Assembly: GCA_026388495.1 (NCBI GenBank)
Contig: JAPLJQ010000121.1
Coordinates: 1 to 8,698 of the forward strand
DNA length: 8,698 nt
Direction of reading: 5' to 3'
Origin: Deltaproteobacteria bacterium
GTDB lineage: Bacteria > Desulfobacterota > Syntrophia > Syntrophales > UBA2185
In this document: piece by piece, positions 5,974 to 8,698 of the stretch
Layout: every line of letters begins with the position of its first letter
How positions within the stretch are numbered: position 1 is the first letter of the stretch
Position numbers and translations under genes: made by a program
The notes under the pieces: generated by a model
Seen by the model: the letters and a program-made list of their open reading frames with translations, nothing else
The model's database searches: none
Told to the model about the DNA's origin: nothing

Positions 5974-5995
5974 GTTCAGGGTTAAACAAAACCTC

Positions 5996-7156
5996 ATGAA
6001 AGATCAGGAATCAAAAAAGACCATCAGAAAGTACGCCTTCGCCAGCTTTCTGAACGACCTCGGCTCCGATATGATCTACCCGATCTGGCCTTTGTTTGTA
6101 ACCTCCCTGGGCGCCAATATGACGATTCTGGGATTTATCGATGGTCTGGGAGAGGCCATTGTGTCCATATCACAGGCCCTTTCCGGCTATGTCTCCGACC
6201 GGATCAGAAAACGCAAGGTCTTCGTCTGGCTGGGTTACATATGCGCCTCCCTTTCGCGGATAGGTTATGCTTTTTCGACGGCATGGCAACAGGTTGTTCC
6301 CTTCAGGATTCTGGATCGGGCGGGAAAGATACGCAGCGCTCCCCGGGACGCCATCATCGCCGACCTTTCCACCCATGAAAACCGGGGCGGAAACTTTGGA
6401 TTTTTAAGAACGATGGACAATCTGGGCGCCGTCTGCGGCATCCTGATCTGCATCTTCTTTGTTGAACTCCTTGGTTATGAGAGACTTTTTCTACTGGCCG
6501 CCCTACCTTCCATCGCCGCCGTCCTTCTCATTTTATCTCTGGGGAAAGAAAAGAAGCCGGCTGACAAAAAGCTTTACCAGCGGATTCGGCTGAGAGATTT
6601 TGACCGGAACTTCAAGCTGTTTCTGGGCGTAAGCGCCGTTTTTGCCATGGGTTCTTTCAGCTATTCCTTTTTACTGATTTACGCGAAGAAACTGGGTTTC
6701 CAGATTGTTTTTGTTCCTGTTCTTTATCTTATTTTTACGGCTTTTGCGGCTATTTCTTCTCTTCCATTCGGTAAACTTTCAGACCGGATCGGGCGAAAAG
6801 CTCTCATGGCGGTGTCCTTTATCCTCTGGGGAGGGGTGTGTCTGATCTTTATCTTTGTTGAAAACTACCTGGCGATCGTGCTGAGCTTTGTTCTCTACGG
6901 GTTACACCGGGGGGCCATCGATACCGTTCAGAAGACGTTTGTGTCTGAACTCGCTCCGGAAGATTACCGCGCCAGCGGCCTCGGCGGATTTCAGATGGTG
7001 ATCGGTCTCTGTGCCCTTCCTGCATCACTCATTGCCGGCCTCCTCTGGGACAGGATCAGCATCAATGCACCCTTTTATCTCTCTCTGGTTTTGACCGTTA
7101 CGGCATCCATCATTCTCCTGTTCGTAAACGAAAGACGGGAGGGGGCAATAATTTAA
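5996..7156 (+). CDS. Major facilitator superfamily transporter (MJ1317-like)
   Basis: An inner-membrane secondary transporter with about 12 predicted hydrophobic segments. Numbering from the upstream TTG 5972, motif A appears in both halves: SDRIRKRK at 75-82 and SDRIGRK at 270-276. A basic central loop (about 191-213) separates the halves. The stretch RSAPRDAIIAD with FGFLRTMDNLGAVCG and ELAPEDYRASGLG resembles the MJ1317-like MFS subgroup, whose substrates are largely unknown; drug or metabolite efflux is only a guess. I prefer ATG 5996 (386 aa) because TTG 5972 lies in the tail of the stem-loop. However, the ATG's nearest purine box, AGGG 5978-5981, is 14 nt away and sits in the loop of a second weak hairpin (TTTTGTT 5970-5976, AACAAAA 5985-5991). 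The stop is 13 bp before the M48 gene, indicating an operon. Confidence 0.92.
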   Translation: MKDQESKKTIRKYAFASFLNDLGSDMIYPIWPLFVTSLGANMTILGFIDGLGEAIVSISQALSGYVSDRIRKRKVFVWLGYICASLSRIGYAFSTAWQQVVPFRILDRAGKIRSAPRDAIIADLSTHENRGGNFGFLRTMDNLGAVCGILICIFFVELLGYERLFLLAALPSIAAVLLILSLGKEKKPADKKLYQRIRLRDFDRNFKLFLGVSAVFAMGSFSYSFLLIYAKKLGFQIVFVPVLYLIFTAFAAISSLPFGKLSDRIGRKALMAVSFILWGGVCLIFIFVENYLAIVLSFVLYGLHRGAIDTVQKTFVSELAPEDYRASGLGGFQMVIGLCALPASLIAGLLWDRISINAPFYLSLVLTVTASIILLFVNERREGAII

Positions 7157-7169
7157 ACGAGGCGCTTAT

Positions 7170-8438
7170 ATGATTCATTGGAATATCCTGTTAATAGGTT
7201 TTATCATTACATTTTTTGCCTGTTCCATCTTCCGGTGGATCCTGACGCAGATCAATGTCCGGCATCTCCGCCGGCATGGCCATGAAATACCAGAAGGATT
7301 CAGAGGAGATATTGATGAAGCCACCCTCTCCCAAATGACGGACTACACGGCTGAATCATCCCGTTTCGGTTCCATCGAACACGTTTTTGACGACGCGATA
7401 ACGCTTGTGATCCTCCTGAGCGGGTTTCTGCCCTGGCTTGTCGTCATCATTCTTTCCTGGAATCTCCATTTCATTCTGTCGGGACTGACCTTTTTCGGTA
7501 TCCTTGCCCTCATCAGCGGGATTTTGAATATCCCGTTCAGCCTGTACGGCACGTTTATCATCGAGAAAAAATACGGGTTCAGCACGATCACCCTGAGATT
7601 ATGGATCACGGATTTCATTAAAAGTCTGTTCATCTCCGCGATTATGATGGGGATTCTCCTCGGCGCCTTTCTATCCCTGATCCATTATGCAAGGACGACC
7701 TGGTGGCTCTGGGTATGGCTTTTCTTCTCCGCTTTCCAGTTGCTCATGGTCTGGCTCTATCCCGTGCTGATCGCGCCTCTGTTTAACAAATTCGAACCGG
7801 TCAAAGACGAGACGCTGAAGGAAGCAATCGTAAATCTGATGGCGAAAGTGGGGTTGAAAACGGAAGGCGTTTACCAGATAGACGCGGAAAAACGGAGCAG
7901 GCACACAAACGCCTACTTCACCGGTCTGGGGAAAACGAAGCGCATCGTCCTTTACGATACCCTGCTGTCCTCCCACTCATCCGACGAAATTCTGTCTATT
8001 CTGGCCCATGAAGTCGGGCACTGGAAAAAACGGCACATCCTGAAGCAGCTTGTTTTCACGGAAACGGCATCACTTGCCGTTTTCTATCTGATCTATCGTC
8101 TTTCAGACTGGCCGCTTCTGTATCATACCTTCGGCTTCGAACAGGCCATTCCTTACGTCGGACTGCTGCTGCTCGCCGCAATCATCGGGCCGGTCGCCTT
8201 TTTTGTCACCCCGCTGGGATCTGTGATCATGAGAAAATTTGAACGGGAAGCGGACGACTTCAGCTTTGATCTCATGGGGACGGCGATACCGATGGCCGAC
8301 GCCTTGAAACGCCTTGCGAAGGACAATCTTGCAAACCTTCACCCCCACCCGTTTTATGCCTGGTTTTATTATTCCCATCCTCCCCTGACGGAACGCATCG
8401 CCCGGCTCCGGCAAATGGAAACGGCGAGAAGGTCTTGA
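7170..8438 (+). CDS. M48 family membrane zinc metalloprotease, Ste24/CAAX-protease type
   Basis: A 422-aa integral membrane protease of peptidase family M48A. The N-terminal M48_N region with several membrane helices (from about 5-20, 76-120, 145-205) precedes the catalytic domain. Zinc ligands are H280 and H284 in HEVGH plus E358 in the ExxxD motif EREAD (358-362). NAYF at 247-250 matches the substrate-strand motif of Ste24, and HPPLTERI near the C-terminus is typical. Two more hydrophobic segments (about 296-310 and 326-350) lie between the zinc motifs, as in Ste24. In bacteria, which lack protein prenylation, such enzymes are thought to act in membrane-protein quality control; that is inferred here. 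ATG 7170 has GAGG (7159-7162) 7 nt upstream. It is co-directional with the MFS gene and probably co-transcribed, with no obvious functional link beyond shared membrane location. Confidence 0.95.
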   Translation: MIHWNILLIGFIITFFACSIFRWILTQINVRHLRRHGHEIPEGFRGDIDEATLSQMTDYTAESSRFGSIEHVFDDAITLVILLSGFLPWLVVIILSWNLHFILSGLTFFGILALISGILNIPFSLYGTFIIEKKYGFSTITLRLWITDFIKSLFISAIMMGILLGAFLSLIHYARTTWWLWVWLFFSAFQLLMVWLYPVLIAPLFNKFEPVKDETLKEAIVNLMAKVGLKTEGVYQIDAEKRSRHTNAYFTGLGKTKRIVLYDTLLSSHSSDEILSILAHEVGHWKKRHILKQLVFTETASLAVFYLIYRLSDWPLLYHTFGFEQAIPYVGLLLLAAIIGPVAFFVTPLGSVIMRKFEREADDFSFDLMGTAIPMADALKRLAKDNLANLHPHPFYAWFYYSHPPLTERIARLRQMETARRS

Positions 8439-8460
8439 TGGACTTGAAGACACAAGCGCA

Positions 8461-8480
8461 TTATGATAAACGTATCATAA
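8461..8480. repeat. Perfect AT-rich palindrome after the M48 gene
   Basis: TTATGATA (8461-8468) and TATCATAA (8473-8480) form an 8-bp perfect stem with an AACG loop, 22 bp beyond the M48 stop. The plus-strand tail GATCTTTG is only weakly T-rich, so an intrinsic terminator is possible but poor. The symmetry also fits a protein operator or the end of the adjoining dispersed repeat. Confidence 0.55.
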
Positions 8481-8503
8481 GATCTTTGAAAAATGCCCTT
8501 TTC

Positions 8504-8577
8504 TGTCATTCCGGGCTTGACCAGGAATCCATGGAATGGCTGAAAATACTGGATTCCGGCTTTCGAGACCGTGTCAC
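8504..8577. repeat. Degenerate GTCATTCC-type dispersed repeat
   Basis: TGTCATTCCGG starts the unit, and GGAATCCA (8524-8531) is the exact reverse complement of TGGATTCC (8550-8557). The unit ends near CGTGTCACA, a degraded match to the inverted end. It shares the 15-bp word AAAATACTGGATTCC (8543-8557) with the element near recQ (384-398), so both belong to one broad repeat family. No coding content. Confidence 0.65.
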
Positions 8578-8589
8578 AATAAGGAAAAA

Positions 8590-8670
8590 TGTCATTCCGA
8601 ACGAATGTGAGTAATCTTAAGATTTTAATATTATCAATCATTTAGATTTCTCACTTTGCTAGAAATGACA
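8590..8670. repeat. Imperfect inverted-repeat element, about 30-bp arms
   Basis: The left arm begins TGTCATTCCGAACGAATGTG (8590) and continues to about 8620. The right arm, read on the minus strand from 8670, begins TGTCATTTCTAGCAAAGTGA and continues through AAATCT. The arms match at most positions, allowing a 1-nt gap, and both contain GTGAG-x-AATCT. Together they make an 81-bp palindromic unit with an AT-rich centre. It is non-coding and of the kind present in many copies per genome. The remaining bases 8671-8698 show nothing recognisable. Confidence 0.7.
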
Positions 8671-8698
8671 AAAAGAGAATTATAACACCGTCTTTTCG

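Noticed and set aside
8369..8641. 90-codon minus-strand reading frame at the right end
   Set aside because: It crosses the end of the M48 gene and both repeats; its VSKAGIQ and VKPGMT peptides are again repeat translations.

Overview
The window looks like chromosome from an anaerobic or microaerophilic bacterium, most plausibly a deltaproteobacterial (Desulfobacterota, Syntrophus-like) lineage. This is inferred from a PerR-rubrerythrin oxygen/peroxide defence pair, intermediate GC content, and dispersed inverted repeats carrying GTCATTCC/GGATTCC cores, which are common in such genomes. No rRNA, tRNA, CRISPR array, intact transposase or phage gene was seen.

Layout: (1) Bases 1-174 (minus) hold a decayed remnant of an AAA ATPase/DUF4143 gene with a large internal deletion; it runs off the left edge. 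(2) Bases 309-454 hold a 146-bp MITE-like element with perfect 21-bp terminal inverted repeats. (3) recQ (492-2456) and a DUF488 gene (2492-3094) form a plus-strand pair. (4) On the minus strand, perR (4140-3736) and an N-terminal-rubredoxin ('reverse') rubrerythrin (3708-3187) form an operon. Its promoter matches the sigma70 consensus (TTGACA-16 bp-TATAAT) and is overlapped by a 14/15 Per box. Its probable terminator is a long GC-rich hairpin that lies across the end of the convergent DUF488 gene. (5) A metallo-beta-lactamase-fold hydrolase (5257-4286, minus) is divergent from (6) a LOG/SLOG-type nucleotide-binding protein of the TIGR00725 kind (5376-5885). (7) A stem-loop leader precedes an MFS transporter (5996-7156), which is followed after 13 bp by a Ste24-type M48 membrane protease (7170-8438). 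(8) Bases 8461-8670 hold an AT-rich palindrome and two further GTCATTCC-type repeats, one sharing a 15-bp core with the left-hand element.

The best-supported functional unit is the peroxide-responsive perR-rbr operon. PerR is predicted to sit on its own promoter and to release it on metal-catalysed oxidation by peroxide, giving rubrerythrin for peroxide reduction. recQ-DUF488 suggests an uncharacterised DUF488 role near DNA repair. The remaining genes are recognisable families with no specific substrate visible. I did not find a convincing previously undescribed system. The items most worth following are the regulatory and mobile-element architecture around these genes.
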